Shown: in pieces, positions 53,340 through 61,718 of the stretch
Position numbering within the stretch: the first letter of the stretch is position 1
Layout of the letters: the number at the start of each line of letters is the position of its first letter
Assembly (NCBI GenBank): GCA_046331705.1
Contig: JAXLQJ010000045.1
Span: 1 to 64,000 of the forward strand
DNA: 64,000 nucleotides
Origin: JADJOY01 sp046331705 [NCBI: bacterium]
GTDB lineage: Bacteria > JADJOY01
Direction of reading: 5' to 3'
Notes under the pieces: model-generated
What the model saw: the letters and a program-made list of their open reading frames with translations, nothing else
Told to the model about the DNA's origin: nothing
Database searches by the model: none
Program-made: the position numbers and the translations under genes

Positions 53340-55607
53340 TCACGACTGCGGAACGACCGGCTCCGCGAGCACGTCCACCGGATGCACGCAGGTATCCAGG
53401 CATCCAGGCAGCTCGGGCAAGGCCTCGAGCACGTCGCCGAGCCCACCCTCGCCGAGGAACGTGTCCACCAGGTTCACCAGATTGCCGTCGCAGATGCAGA
53501 AGCGATCGGCGAAGGCACGCGCCTCGTCGCGCTTCCAGTAATAGAGATCCCACACCGTGAAGAGGTACCCGAACTCGTAGGAGGTCGGATTCTCGCGCCG
53601 GCGCGCGATGCGCTCGACCGGGAAGCGGTAGGCGGGCTCGCGGCGCGCCACGATGCCGAGCGCGCTTCTCCTCGTCTCTTGCGCCTCGCGCCACAGCGTG
53701 CGCGCGTCCTCGGCGCCGCGCGGATCGAGGCCCAGGTCGGCGCGCCGCTCGGCGACCAGCCCCCGATCGAGCAGCAGGACGTGGTGGATTCGCCGGCTCG
53801 TGATCTCGAGCGCGTCGCGAATCTCGTCGAACCAGGGACGCGCGGCGGTGGGGACCCCGCTGGCCAGCCGCGCTTGCTCGGCGACGAAGCCGGCGTAGGT
53901 CGCGTCGAGCGACGCGAGCCGTGCGATGACGTCGGCTTCGTACGCCGCGAGGCCATCGGCGTCGAGGGCGCGCACCTCCTCGGGGAGCAGCCGAACGGGC
54001 TGGTACTCCGTGCCGGCGATGAAGTGCCCGATGTCGTCGGCGGAGTCCCATCCGATCAGCTCCGCGATCCCGTTCCCCTCGAGCAGATCGACGCCTTGCT
54101 CCTCGATGACGCGCACCAGCAGGTCCTGCACCGCGGCGGCGCGCTTGCCGAAGATTCGCGTGAAGCGCGCGAGCGAGGCGCGCCAATCCTCGCGCGCGTC
54201 GTACGCCGCGGATGCCGTGAGCCAGTCGTTCAACCAATAGCCCCACTCGAAGCCGCTCGAGAAATCGATCTGTCCGTCCATGCCGGAGTCCGCGAGCCGG
54301 TGGAGATCGTTCCAGCGCGCGAAGCCGTAATGGGGCAGGAAGAGCGGCACGTCCACGTCGAACGTCACCCAGTACGCAGTCTCGGGATAGTAGAGAACGC
54401 GACGCTCGCCGATCTCGCCCAGCAGGAACTCACGCAGCGCCGAGAAATCCTCGTTGTCGTAGGTCGGTGCACGCCGGAAGAGATCGTAGAACTGGACGGT
54501 GTGCGGCATGACGCCGACCCGCGGGTCGGCGATGCCGGGCAGGAAGTTGAAGTTGATGTCGCCGAAATGCGGCGCGGTCTGCCCGGACGTGACGTGGACC
54601 TTCGAGATGAGCTCGACGCCGTAGCTCCGATCGAGCAGCTCGGCGGTGAAGTTGAGCCAATCGAAGGTGGCCTGGTCGTCGCTCGGCAAGAACTCGGCGT
54701 TCCCGAGCTCCACGTTGACGACGTCCCACGGCACCTGCATCAGCTTCGCGATGCGCGCCTCGATCTGCGGCTCGCCCGGGGCGTTGCCGTCCGGCACCAG
54801 CACCCAGCCGTTCTGCTGGTTGAACTGGAACGGCGTGTCGATGCCCACGCGCAGCCCGCGTGCGTGCGCCGCGGCCACGATCCGGCCCGCGTGGCGCAGG
54901 AACGCGTCGACGTCGACGGTGTCCTGCAGCACCCACTGGACGTAGGTCTGGCGATTCGCGACCAGCCAGTCGAGGTAACGCTCGGCCTCGGCGAGATGCT
55001 CGTCGCTCTCGATCAGGAACGAGTCCATGAGCTCGATCGGGTGCATCGTGTGAAGGTGGAAACCGCGCCACGCGTAGGTGGGCGCGCGGTCCTCCGCGAG
55101 CGTCTCGGGCACGCTCAATCGCTCGGGCACGAAGGTCTGCTCGGGATGGAAGAAACCGAAGCCGAGCGCCTCGAGGATCGCGTAGATCGCGTACTGGGCG
55201 CCCAGCGCGTCGGCGCCGCGAGCAGCCAGCACCGTGCGCCCGGCGTCTTCGCCGCGTGCGAGCCGGTAGCCGCCGGCGGGAAGATCCGCCGGACGCGCGC
55301 CTGCGAGCACGCGGTCGCCGAGCTCGCCCTCTCCCACGGCGAGGATCAGATCCACGTCGCTCTCGACCTTCGAGGCCACGTCCACCACCGCGACCGCGTG
55401 CCCGCTCGCCGCGGCCAGCAGATCCACGGCGCGCGCGAGCGCGAGCGCGGCGCCCTCGCCGCCGGGGTCGTGGGTCACGACCGAGACGCGCGTGGCCACC
55501 TGCCCGTCTTCGCCCGCGGCGCCGCCACCCGAGCAGCTCGCCAGCGCCAGCATGCACGCGAGCGCCGCGCTGCGCCGCGCACCTCGCGCTCCGCCGAACG
55601 CGCTCAT
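53340..55607 (-). CDS. Glycosidase-like lipoprotein (GH67-N/GH20-N type start, TIM-barrel)
   Basis: 755 residues. The lipobox is LALASC, giving a lipoprotein. Residues 55-160 resemble the alpha-glucuronidase/hexosaminidase N-terminal domain, with GAQYAIYAILEALGFGFFHPEQ. A barrel domain follows (YAWRGFHLHTMHPIELMDSF, VANRQTYVQWVLQDTVDVDAFL, LRVGIDTPFQFNQQNGWVL, then VELGNAEFLPSDDQATFDW with candidate acids). The C-terminal helical domain recalls GH67 or GH115 enzymes. It probably acts on uronic- or amino-sugar polymers at the outer face of the membrane; substrate unknown. ATG 55607 overlaps the kinase stop by four bases. Confidence 0.7.
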   Translation of the reverse strand: MSAFGGARGARRSAALACMLALASCSGGGAAGEDGQVATRVSVVTHDPGGEGAALALARAVDLLAAASGHAVAVVDVASKVESDVDLILAVGEGELGDRVLAGARPADLPAGGYRLARGEDAGRTVLAARGADALGAQYAIYAILEALGFGFFHPEQTFVPERLSVPETLAEDRAPTYAWRGFHLHTMHPIELMDSFLIESDEHLAEAERYLDWLVANRQTYVQWVLQDTVDVDAFLRHAGRIVAAAHARGLRVGIDTPFQFNQQNGWVLVPDGNAPGEPQIEARIAKLMQVPWDVVNVELGNAEFLPSDDQATFDWLNFTAELLDRSYGVELISKVHVTSGQTAPHFGDINFNFLPGIADPRVGVMPHTVQFYDLFRRAPTYDNEDFSALREFLLGEIGERRVLYYPETAYWVTFDVDVPLFLPHYGFARWNDLHRLADSGMDGQIDFSSGFEWGYWLNDWLTASAAYDAREDWRASLARFTRIFGKRAAAVQDLLVRVIEEQGVDLLEGNGIAELIGWDSADDIGHFIAGTEYQPVRLLPEEVRALDADGLAAYEADVIARLASLDATYAGFVAEQARLASGVPTAARPWFDEIRDALEITSRRIHHVLLLDRGLVAERRADLGLDPRGAEDARTLWREAQETRRSALGIVARREPAYRFPVERIARRRENPTSYEFGYLFTVWDLYYWKRDEARAFADRFCICDGNLVNLVDTFLGEGGLGDVLEALPELPGCLDTCVHPVDVLAEPVVPQS

Positions 55608-57610
55608 ACCGCGGGCGACCTCACCGGCCCGGTATCGGTGCGAACCGGCAGCTCGATCACGAAGGTGGCGCCGGGCGGTGGCTCGCTCTCGGTGACGAAG
55701 AGCTCGCCCTGGTGGTCCTGCACGATGGCGAAGGCCATCGACAGCCCGAGCGATTGACTGTCGCTTTCCGCGCCGTCGTGCATCGGCGGGTCGAAGATCG
55801 AGCGCCGTAGCTCGCCCGGGACGCCCGGACCGTCGTCCGCGAAGCGGATCTCGATCCGCCCCCGCTCGTTGAGCGCGGTGGAGACGCGGATGCAGCCGGG
55901 TCCCACGCGACCCTCGCCGTGCAGCGCGCGCGCCGCGTGGGTGACGAGGCTGGTGAAGGCCTGACGAAGCTGCAATCGATCGGCGGTCGTGGAGGGCAGC
56001 TCGCGCGCGAGCGAGAGCTCGACCGAGACGCCCGCGCGCTTGAGCTCGTCGGCGGCGCCGTCCAGCGTGCCGCGCACGATCGCGTTCACGTCGATCGCCT
56101 CGAGGCGCGGCCGGCGGTGACGCGCGAACGCCAGCAAGCGCCCCACGATTTGCTTGGCGCGCAACGCTTCCTCGTGGATGCGCTCGATCGAGCCGCGCAC
56201 CTTGCCTTCCACGGCGGGGTTGCGAAGCAAGAGCTGGCTGAACCCGAGCACGCCGGTGAGCGGGTTGTTGAGCTGGTGCGCGATGCCGCCGACCAGGATC
56301 GCGGCCGCCGACAGCCGCTCGCTCTGCACCAGCTGCTCCTCGAGCTGCTTGAGCCGCGTCACGTCCTCGGTGATGCCCGCGACGCGGTAGACGCGGCCGT
56401 GCTCGTCGCGCACGGGGAACGCGCGTCCGCGTACCCACCGCACCGATCCGTCGGAGCGCACCACCCGATACTCGAGCTCGCCGACCTCGCCGTTCGCCGC
56501 CTGGGTCTGCATGCGCAGCACCCCCGGGCGGTCCTCGGGGTGCACCGCTTCGAGGGCGCGCACGGCGCCGCGCTCGAGGGGCGGCCGCTCTCGTCCGGTG
56601 AGTCGCTCGTACGAGGGGCTGAGATAGAGCACGCGCGACTGGTCGACGTCGAGGATCGAGAACACGGCGTCGATGTTCTCGGCGAGCTGACGGAATCGCT
56701 CCTCGCTCGCGCGCAGGTCCAGATCGGCGCGACTGCGGCCCACCGCGGAGGCCACGTGGCTCGCGATCGCCTGCACCAAGAGCAGATCCTCGTCCGTCAC
56801 CTCGTGCGGCGCGCCGTAGTAGATCGTGACCTTGCCCAAGAGCTCGCCGCGATAGGCGATCGGCACGAACACCAGCGCGCGGATGCCCTCCTCGCGGATC
56901 GCGGTGCGTACCGCGGCGACGCGATCGTCTCGCTCGACGTCCTCCACCACGATGGGCGCCGGGTGCGCGTCGCCGCGCGTCCACGGCGAATGGCCCTCCA
57001 CCGCCTGGCGATAGCGCTCGGAGATGCCCTGCCACGCCTGGAAACGCATCCGGCCCGTCGCGTCGAAGAGCAAGATCGCGGCCCGGCGCGTGTGCAGGGC
57101 GCGCTCCGCGCCCTCGATGGCCTCGGCGTAGAGCTCCTCGATCGGGCGAGCGTGGCTCGACGCGTCCGCGAGGTTGTAGACCGCGCGCATCGGCTCGAGG
57201 CGGCGCCGAAGCTCGTCCTCGAACCGGATTCGCTCGCTGCGCTGCTCGGCTTGGCGGGCCGCGAGCGAGAGGCGCACTCCGAGCACGGCCGCGTCGACCG
57301 GCGTGCGCACGTAGTCATCGGCGCCCGCCGCGATCACGGACGCGATGAGGTCCGTCTGATCGCGTCCGGCGGCCACCAGCACCACGGTGCGCTCGCCGAG
57401 CTGCGCCGAGCGGATCTGACGCACCAGCGACGTCGCGGCGGCGAGCCGCACGCTCAGGTCGACGAGCACCAGCGGGAACTCCGCGCGCTGATGACGATCC
57501 CACGCGTCGTCCACGCCGCTCGCCGCCACCACCTCGTGTCCGAGCGATTCGAGGAGCTCGGGCCACGCGCGATGGGTGCGCGCTGGATCTTCGACGAGGA
57601 GAATCCGCAT
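55604..57610 (-). CDS. REC-GAF-PAS sensor kinase with degenerate catalytic motifs
   Basis: 668 residues. REC-like domain 1-120 with the acceptor Asp51 kept but Arg102 where the conserved Lys should be, and one acidic residue missing (VEDP). GAF about 150-295, PAS about 305-425, HisKA with GGIAHQLNNPLTG (His445 kept, usual Glu replaced by Gln446), HATPase about 540-655. The N-box, normally NLxxNA, is SLVTHA with His558. G1 DDGPG is kept, but the F and G2 boxes (normally GxGLGL) read FDPPMHDG and SLGLSMA. ATP binding and kinase activity are therefore doubtful; it may act as a pseudokinase or phosphatase. First gene of a four-gene operon. Confidence 0.83.
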   Translation of the reverse strand: MRILLVEDPARTHRAWPELLESLGHEVVAASGVDDAWDRHQRAEFPLVLVDLSVRLAAATSLVRQIRSAQLGERTVVLVAAGRDQTDLIASVIAAGADDYVRTPVDAAVLGVRLSLAARQAEQRSERIRFEDELRRRLEPMRAVYNLADASSHARPIEELYAEAIEGAERALHTRRAAILLFDATGRMRFQAWQGISERYRQAVEGHSPWTRGDAHPAPIVVEDVERDDRVAAVRTAIREEGIRALVFVPIAYRGELLGKVTIYYGAPHEVTDEDLLLVQAIASHVASAVGRSRADLDLRASEERFRQLAENIDAVFSILDVDQSRVLYLSPSYERLTGRERPPLERGAVRALEAVHPEDRPGVLRMQTQAANGEVGELEYRVVRSDGSVRWVRGRAFPVRDEHGRVYRVAGITEDVTRLKQLEEQLVQSERLSAAAILVGGIAHQLNNPLTGVLGFSQLLLRNPAVEGKVRGSIERIHEEALRAKQIVGRLLAFARHRRPRLEAIDVNAIVRGTLDGAADELKRAGVSVELSLARELPSTTADRLQLRQAFTSLVTHAARALHGEGRVGPGCIRVSTALNERGRIEIRFADDGPGVPGELRRSIFDPPMHDGAESDSQSLGLSMAFAIVQDHQGELFVTESEPPPGATFVIELPVRTDTGPVRSPAV

Positions 57611-57706
57611 TCCGCGTTCCGGTGCGAAGCCTACCAGGCTCGGCTCTCGGGCGTCGGTTCGTCCCGCCGCGGGCGGTCGCTCGTCACCCGCGAGCGCCGG
57701 GGATGG

Positions 57707-58510
57707 TCATTTCTTGCGACTGCGCGCGCGCCGGAACTCCGGCTTGCGCTTCTCGAGGAACGCGTCGCGACCTTCCATGGACTCGGCGGTGTCGTAGAAG
57801 AGCCCGAGCGCGCCGACGCCCAGGTTCGTGACGCCGACCGTCCCGTCCACCTCGGCGTGGAACGCGTACTTGAGCATCTTGAGCGCGGTGGGACTCTTGT
57901 CGAGCAGCTCGGCGCACCATTTGTCGACCTCGGCGTCGAGCTGATCGTCGGGCACGACGGCGTTCACGAGGCCCATCGCCAGCGCCTCGCGGGCGGTGTA
58001 TCGGCGGCAGAGGTACCAGATCTCCTTCGCCCGCTTCATGCCCACCAGCCGCGCCAGGTCGCCCGTGCCGTAACCGGGGTCGAAGCTCCCGACGCGCGGC
58101 CCCGCTTGGCCGAATTGGGCCCGCTCGCACGCGATGCTGAGGTCGCACGCCACGTGCCACACGTGCCCGCCGCCGATCGCGTAGCCGTTCACCCGCGCGA
58201 TCACCGGCTTGGGGATCGAGCGAATGAGCTGGGTCACCACCTGCCACCCCACCTCCAGCGGCAGCGTGCGCACCGATCCCGCGTAGCCGCCCGCTTCGCG
58301 CGTCGTCTGGTCGCCGCCGGTGCAGAAGGCGCGCTCGCCGCTGCCGGTGAAGACCACGACGCCGACATCGTCGTCCATCCACGCCTCGGTGAACGCCTGC
58401 GCCAGCTCGTGCACCGTGAGCGCGGTGGCGGCGTTCAGGCGCTCCGGTCTCTCGATGGTGATCCGAGCCACTCCCGCCCGCGCCTCGTAGCGCACCTCGT
58501 GCAGCTGCAT
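57707..58510 (-). CDS. menB: 1,4-dihydroxy-2-naphthoyl-CoA synthase-like enoyl-CoA hydratase
   Basis: 267 residues. GGGAGGAG precedes ATG 58510. The crotonase core is clear: AFCTGGDQTTREAGGY, VNGYAIGGGHVWHVACDLSIA for the oxyanion hole. The region VGSFDPGYGTGDLARLVGMKRAKEIWYLCRRYTAREALAMGLVNAVVP, and the end GRDAFLEKRKPEF, closely resemble MenB of menaquinone synthesis. Other crotonases usually lack the GSFDxGYG block, so the assignment is good though not proven. No other men gene is in the window. It is alone on the minus strand between the kinase operon and the winged-helix protein gene. Confidence 0.78.
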   Translation of the reverse strand: MQLHEVRYEARAGVARITIERPERLNAATALTVHELAQAFTEAWMDDDVGVVVFTGSGERAFCTGGDQTTREAGGYAGSVRTLPLEVGWQVVTQLIRSIPKPVIARVNGYAIGGGHVWHVACDLSIACERAQFGQAGPRVGSFDPGYGTGDLARLVGMKRAKEIWYLCRRYTAREALAMGLVNAVVPDDQLDAEVDKWCAELLDKSPTALKMLKYAFHAEVDGTVGVTNLGVGALGLFYDTAESMEGRDAFLEKRKPEFRRARSRKK

Positions 58511-58673
58511 CGCGCTCCTCCCGGTCCCGAGTGTGGATTCCCCCACCATCGTCCGCATTCCGTCGTCGCGCCGCGGCTGCGAACGCCCTTCCGTGGCGCC
58601 GCGTGCGATGCGGCTCGAGCGCGCAGCATGCTATATCGATCGAGCATCCTGCGCGTGTTTCGCACCGCCCCCC

Positions 58674-59939
58674 ATGGACTCCTCCAAGCTCTACGACCCC
58701 GCGGTCCTGCGCAACAAGGTTCCGACGCTTCATCCGCGCTATCAGTGGATGAAGCTCGAGCTCGAGCCGGACGATCGGATCGTGCTCACGACGATCTCCG
58801 GCCGCCACACCGTCGAGCACGTGATCGAGCTGACCGGGCTGCCGGAAGACTCGGTCGCGCGCGTGATCCTCAAGCTCGTGGGACGCGGCGTGGTCTTGTG
58901 GGACGACGATCTGCCGTTCTACGACGAAGCCGCCTTGCTCGAGGTCGTCCCCACCTTCGATCCGCAGAACACCAACCGCAACGCGCATCTCGACGATACC
59001 GACCGGATGCTGCTCACGCTCATCAACGGCCGCACCTCGGTGCGCCAGATGGAAGCGGCCCTGCCGCTCAGCCGAGATCGGCTCTTCGCGAGCGTCATCC
59101 GGCTGCGCTTGGCAGACGTGATCGGAGTGGTCGACGCCGGGACCAAACCAGTGGATGCCCGCGCGGAGGCCGCGGCCGCGGTCACGAGCTACCAGGTACC
59201 CGAGTCGTCGGCCTCACCCAGGCAAGCACCCGCGGCACCACCTCCCGCGGCATCCGCTCCACCACCAGCCCCCCTACAGCCAGCGACATCGAGCGTCGGC
59301 ACCGCGGCCAGCGCACCCGAGCCCAGCGCACCCAAGGCCTACAAGACGCGTCAGGACGCCTTCGAGGAAGCGACGCGGCGCCTGCTATCCGGCGAGTCGC
59401 TCGCGGCCGACGTGAGCGATCCCACGGCAACGCCCGCGCCGCGCAAGGGCACCGGGCCGGTGCGCGATCACGAGCCGCCGCGCTACGAGCGCAAGACCGG
59501 GCGCGCCGGCGACAAGAAAGAGAGCAAGAAGACGCGCACGGCGGAAGTGCGCGCCCGCGCGGCCGCGGAACCCGCGGCGAACCCGGGCTCGCGGCTGCCG
59601 GTCATCGCCGTCGGTGGCTTGATCGCGGCGGCGTTGGTGGTCGGCGGGTTGGCGGTGGGTCGTGGCAAGGACCGTGCGAATCTGCGCGGCGGCCACCAGA
59701 CGATCGAGTCGTTCCACGGCATCATCGAGCTTTCCCAGATCCTGCCGCGTCAGTCCGGCAAGTTCCAGGCGCAAGTCGCGCCGAGCTGGTTCCAGATGTC
59801 GAGCGCCGCCAAGCGCCAATCCGTGCGTGGAATGGCCACCGCGCTCGACGCCGACGGAGTCAAGGCGATCGTGCTCACCGACGACGACGGCCGGATCGTC
59901 GCCGAGTGGGAAGACGGGGCGCTGACGCTGCACGAGTAG
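58674..59939 (+). CDS. Tandem winged-helix-like membrane protein
   Basis: 421 residues. Residues 25-85 and 100-155 look like two copies of a small winged-helix or DUF4388-type unit (LTTISGRHTVEHVIELTGL and LTLINGRTSVRQMEAALPL). A Pro/Ala-rich linker spans 165-300 with a basic stretch (KKESKKTRTAEVRARA). One membrane helix (VIAVGGLIAAALVVGGLAVG) lies at about 311-330. The last 75 residues are probably outside the membrane and end DDDGRIVAEWEDGALTLHE, like the C-terminus of the protein at 37930-39111. No ribosome site is evident before ATG 58674. Strong hairpins follow the stop. Confidence 0.68.
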   Translation: MDSSKLYDPAVLRNKVPTLHPRYQWMKLELEPDDRIVLTTISGRHTVEHVIELTGLPEDSVARVILKLVGRGVVLWDDDLPFYDEAALLEVVPTFDPQNTNRNAHLDDTDRMLLTLINGRTSVRQMEAALPLSRDRLFASVIRLRLADVIGVVDAGTKPVDARAEAAAAVTSYQVPESSASPRQAPAAPPPAASAPPPAPLQPATSSVGTAASAPEPSAPKAYKTRQDAFEEATRRLLSGESLAADVSDPTATPAPRKGTGPVRDHEPPRYERKTGRAGDKKESKKTRTAEVRARAAAEPAANPGSRLPVIAVGGLIAAALVVGGLAVGRGKDRANLRGGHQTIESFHGIIELSQILPRQSGKFQAQVAPSWFQMSSAAKRQSVRGMATALDADGVKAIVLTDDDGRIVAEWEDGALTLHE

Positions 59940-59942
59940 TTC

Positions 59943-59988
59943 GGGGGGCTTTTCAAGCCCCCCGCCCGCCGTGGCAAAGCCACGGCGG
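59943..59988 (+). terminator. Two hairpins after the winged-helix protein gene
   Basis: GGGGGGCTT (59943-59951) and AAGCCCCCC (59955-59963) form a perfect 9-bp stem around TTC, starting four bases after the stop codon. Next, CCGCCGTGGC (59966-59975) and GCCACGGCGG (59979-59988) form a perfect 10-bp stem around AAA. No T-run follows. They probably end transcription or protect the transcript, and they form the left edge of the repeat block. Confidence 0.55.
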
Positions 59989-60310
59989 GGCCCACCCCCA
60001 AGTCACTCGCTTCGCTCGCGGCTCGCCGCTGGCTCGCGGAGATATCGACGGCGCGCGTGGAGTCCGGGGCGCCTCTCCAATGCCGGGAGACGCAATCCGC
60101 GGCTTTTCAAGCCCCCCGCCCGCCACGGCAAAGCCGCGCCGAGGCCCGGGGCCCACCCCCAAGTCACTCGCTTCGCTCGCGGCTCGCCGCTGGCTCGCGG
60201 AGATATCGACGGCGCGCGTGGAGTCCGGGGCGCCTCTCCAATGCCGGGAGACGCAATCCGCGGCTTTTCAAGCCCCCCGCCCGCCACGGCAAGGCCGCGC
60301 CGGGGCCCAC
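59949..60310. repeat. 145-bp tandem direct repeat with hairpin-forming units
   Basis: The segment 59987-60131 is repeated without a mismatch at 60148-60292 (period 161 bp). A partial third unit precedes the first (59949-59970, the CTTTTCAAGCCCCCCGCCCG part) and a fragment follows the second (GGGGCCCACC from about 60302). Each unit contains the TTTTCAAGCCCCCCGCC hairpin arm and an internal GC-rich palindrome. The block fills the 408-bp gap between the winged-helix gene and the next kinase gene; I see no reading frame in it with coding character. A related hairpin motif occurs at 13438-13456. This is a palindromic intergenic repeat rather than a mobile gene. Confidence 0.85.
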
Positions 60311-60347
60311 CCGAGGCGACTCGCTGCGATCGTCGGCAAGCGAACGC

Positions 60348-61694
60348 TCAGGCGTTCACGGCGCGGGGGGCGGGGGCGTCGGGCTGGTCCTCTTCGGCGG
60401 CAGCGGCCTCGTCGCCCACCGGCAGCGTGACCACGAACGTGGCACCGGGGCCCGGCTCGGAATCGATCACCCGGATGTGGCCGCCGTGCTCTTCGACGAT
60501 GCGGAAGGCGATGGAGAGGCCGAGTCCCGTTCCTTGGCCCACGTCCCGCGTGGTGTAGAACGGATCGAAGACCTTCGATTTCACGCCGTCCGCGATCCCG
60601 GGACCGTTGTCGATCACCCGGATCTCGATCATCCCGTCGGCGGCGCGCGAGGTCTGCAGCCGCAGCGAGCCGCGGCCATCGATCCCCGTCATCGCCTGGA
60701 TGGCGTTGGTGCAGAGGTTGGCGAGCACCTGCGAGATCTGCCCCACGTCGAGCCAGGCCTCCGGCAGGCGCGGATCGAGCTCGGCGGCGAACGACACGCG
60801 CGCGATGCCCACCTCGTGCACCAGATGCTCGAGGGTGCTCTCCACGATCGCGTTCACGTCCACCCAGGTGCGATCCGGCTTGTGCAATCCCGCGAACGTC
60901 GTGAGCTTGGCCACGATCGCCTTGGCGCGCGCCCCGGCTCGCGCGATGTGCTCGAGGTGGCTGCGCACCACCGGCTCCAAGCTGGGCCGCGCGCTCAAGA
61001 GTTCCGCGAACCCGAGGATCCCGGTGAGCGGATTGTTGAGCTCGTGGGCGAGACCCGCGACCAGCATCCCCACCGCCGAGAGCTTCTCGTGCTGGACGAT
61101 CTGCTCCTCGGCGGCGCGTAGTCGGTCGTAGGCTTCCTGGGTCTCCGCCACCTGTCGCGCGAGCGCTTCCTCGGCGCGCTTGCGCTCGCTCACGTCCTGG
61201 ACGGTGCCCTCGTAATAGAGCAAGCGGCCGCGCGCGTCGCGCACGGCGCGCGCGTGCTCCGAGATCCAGATCACCGTGCCGTCGCGACGACGGATCTGCG
61301 ACTCGAAAGCGCTCACCGAGTCCTTCTCGGCCAAGCGTCGCTTGAACTCGGATCGCCGCTCGGCGTCGACGTAGATCTGGGTGCCGATGTCGGAGATGCC
61401 GGCGAGCAGATCGGAGGCTTTCTCGTAGCCGTACATCCGCGCCAACGCCGGGTTCGCGTACAGATAGTGGCCGTCGGGCGTGGTCTGGAAGATGCCCTCG
61501 ACGGCGTTCTCGAAGGCGCTGCGGAACTTCGCCTCGGCGCGCTCCAGCGCGCGCTTGAGCGCCTCCTGGCGGCGCTTCTCGCGAGGGCGCACGCGCTGCG
61601 CGCGACGCATGCGATCGGCGTTCTTGCGATCGGCGCGGGGTGATGCGGGAGTCGGGAGAGCTCGAGAGCGGGTGCCGCGGTTCGTGGAGGTCAT
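60348..61694 (-). CDS. PAS sensor histidine kinase
   Basis: 448 residues, no membrane segment, so a cytoplasmic kinase. A basic N-terminus and short coiled coil (KRALERAEAKF) lead into one PAS domain at about 58-180 (FQTTPDGHYLYANPALARMYGY, then DGTVIWISEHARAV and a PAC segment). HisKA carries AGLAHELNNPLTGILGF with the phosphoacceptor His. The HATPase is complete: N-box LANLCTNAIQAM, G1 DNGPGIADG, F-box FDPFYTTR, G2 GQGTGLGLSIA. It is fully functional by motifs, unlike the kinase at 55.6-57.6 kb. It follows the phospholipase D gene by 24 bp. No response regulator is adjacent. Confidence 0.9.
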   Translation of the reverse strand: MTSTNRGTRSRALPTPASPRADRKNADRMRRAQRVRPREKRRQEALKRALERAEAKFRSAFENAVEGIFQTTPDGHYLYANPALARMYGYEKASDLLAGISDIGTQIYVDAERRSEFKRRLAEKDSVSAFESQIRRRDGTVIWISEHARAVRDARGRLLYYEGTVQDVSERKRAEEALARQVAETQEAYDRLRAAEEQIVQHEKLSAVGMLVAGLAHELNNPLTGILGFAELLSARPSLEPVVRSHLEHIARAGARAKAIVAKLTTFAGLHKPDRTWVDVNAIVESTLEHLVHEVGIARVSFAAELDPRLPEAWLDVGQISQVLANLCTNAIQAMTGIDGRGSLRLQTSRAADGMIEIRVIDNGPGIADGVKSKVFDPFYTTRDVGQGTGLGLSIAFRIVEEHGGHIRVIDSEPGPGATFVVTLPVGDEAAAAEEDQPDAPAPRAVNA

Positions 61695-61718
61695 CGACGT
61701 TTCATTCCTCCCGTGCCG

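Noticed and set aside
55919-60430. A 1503-codon plus-strand open frame across the kinase, menB and repeat region
   Set aside because: It is antisense to genes with clear motifs; absence of stops reflects high GC content.
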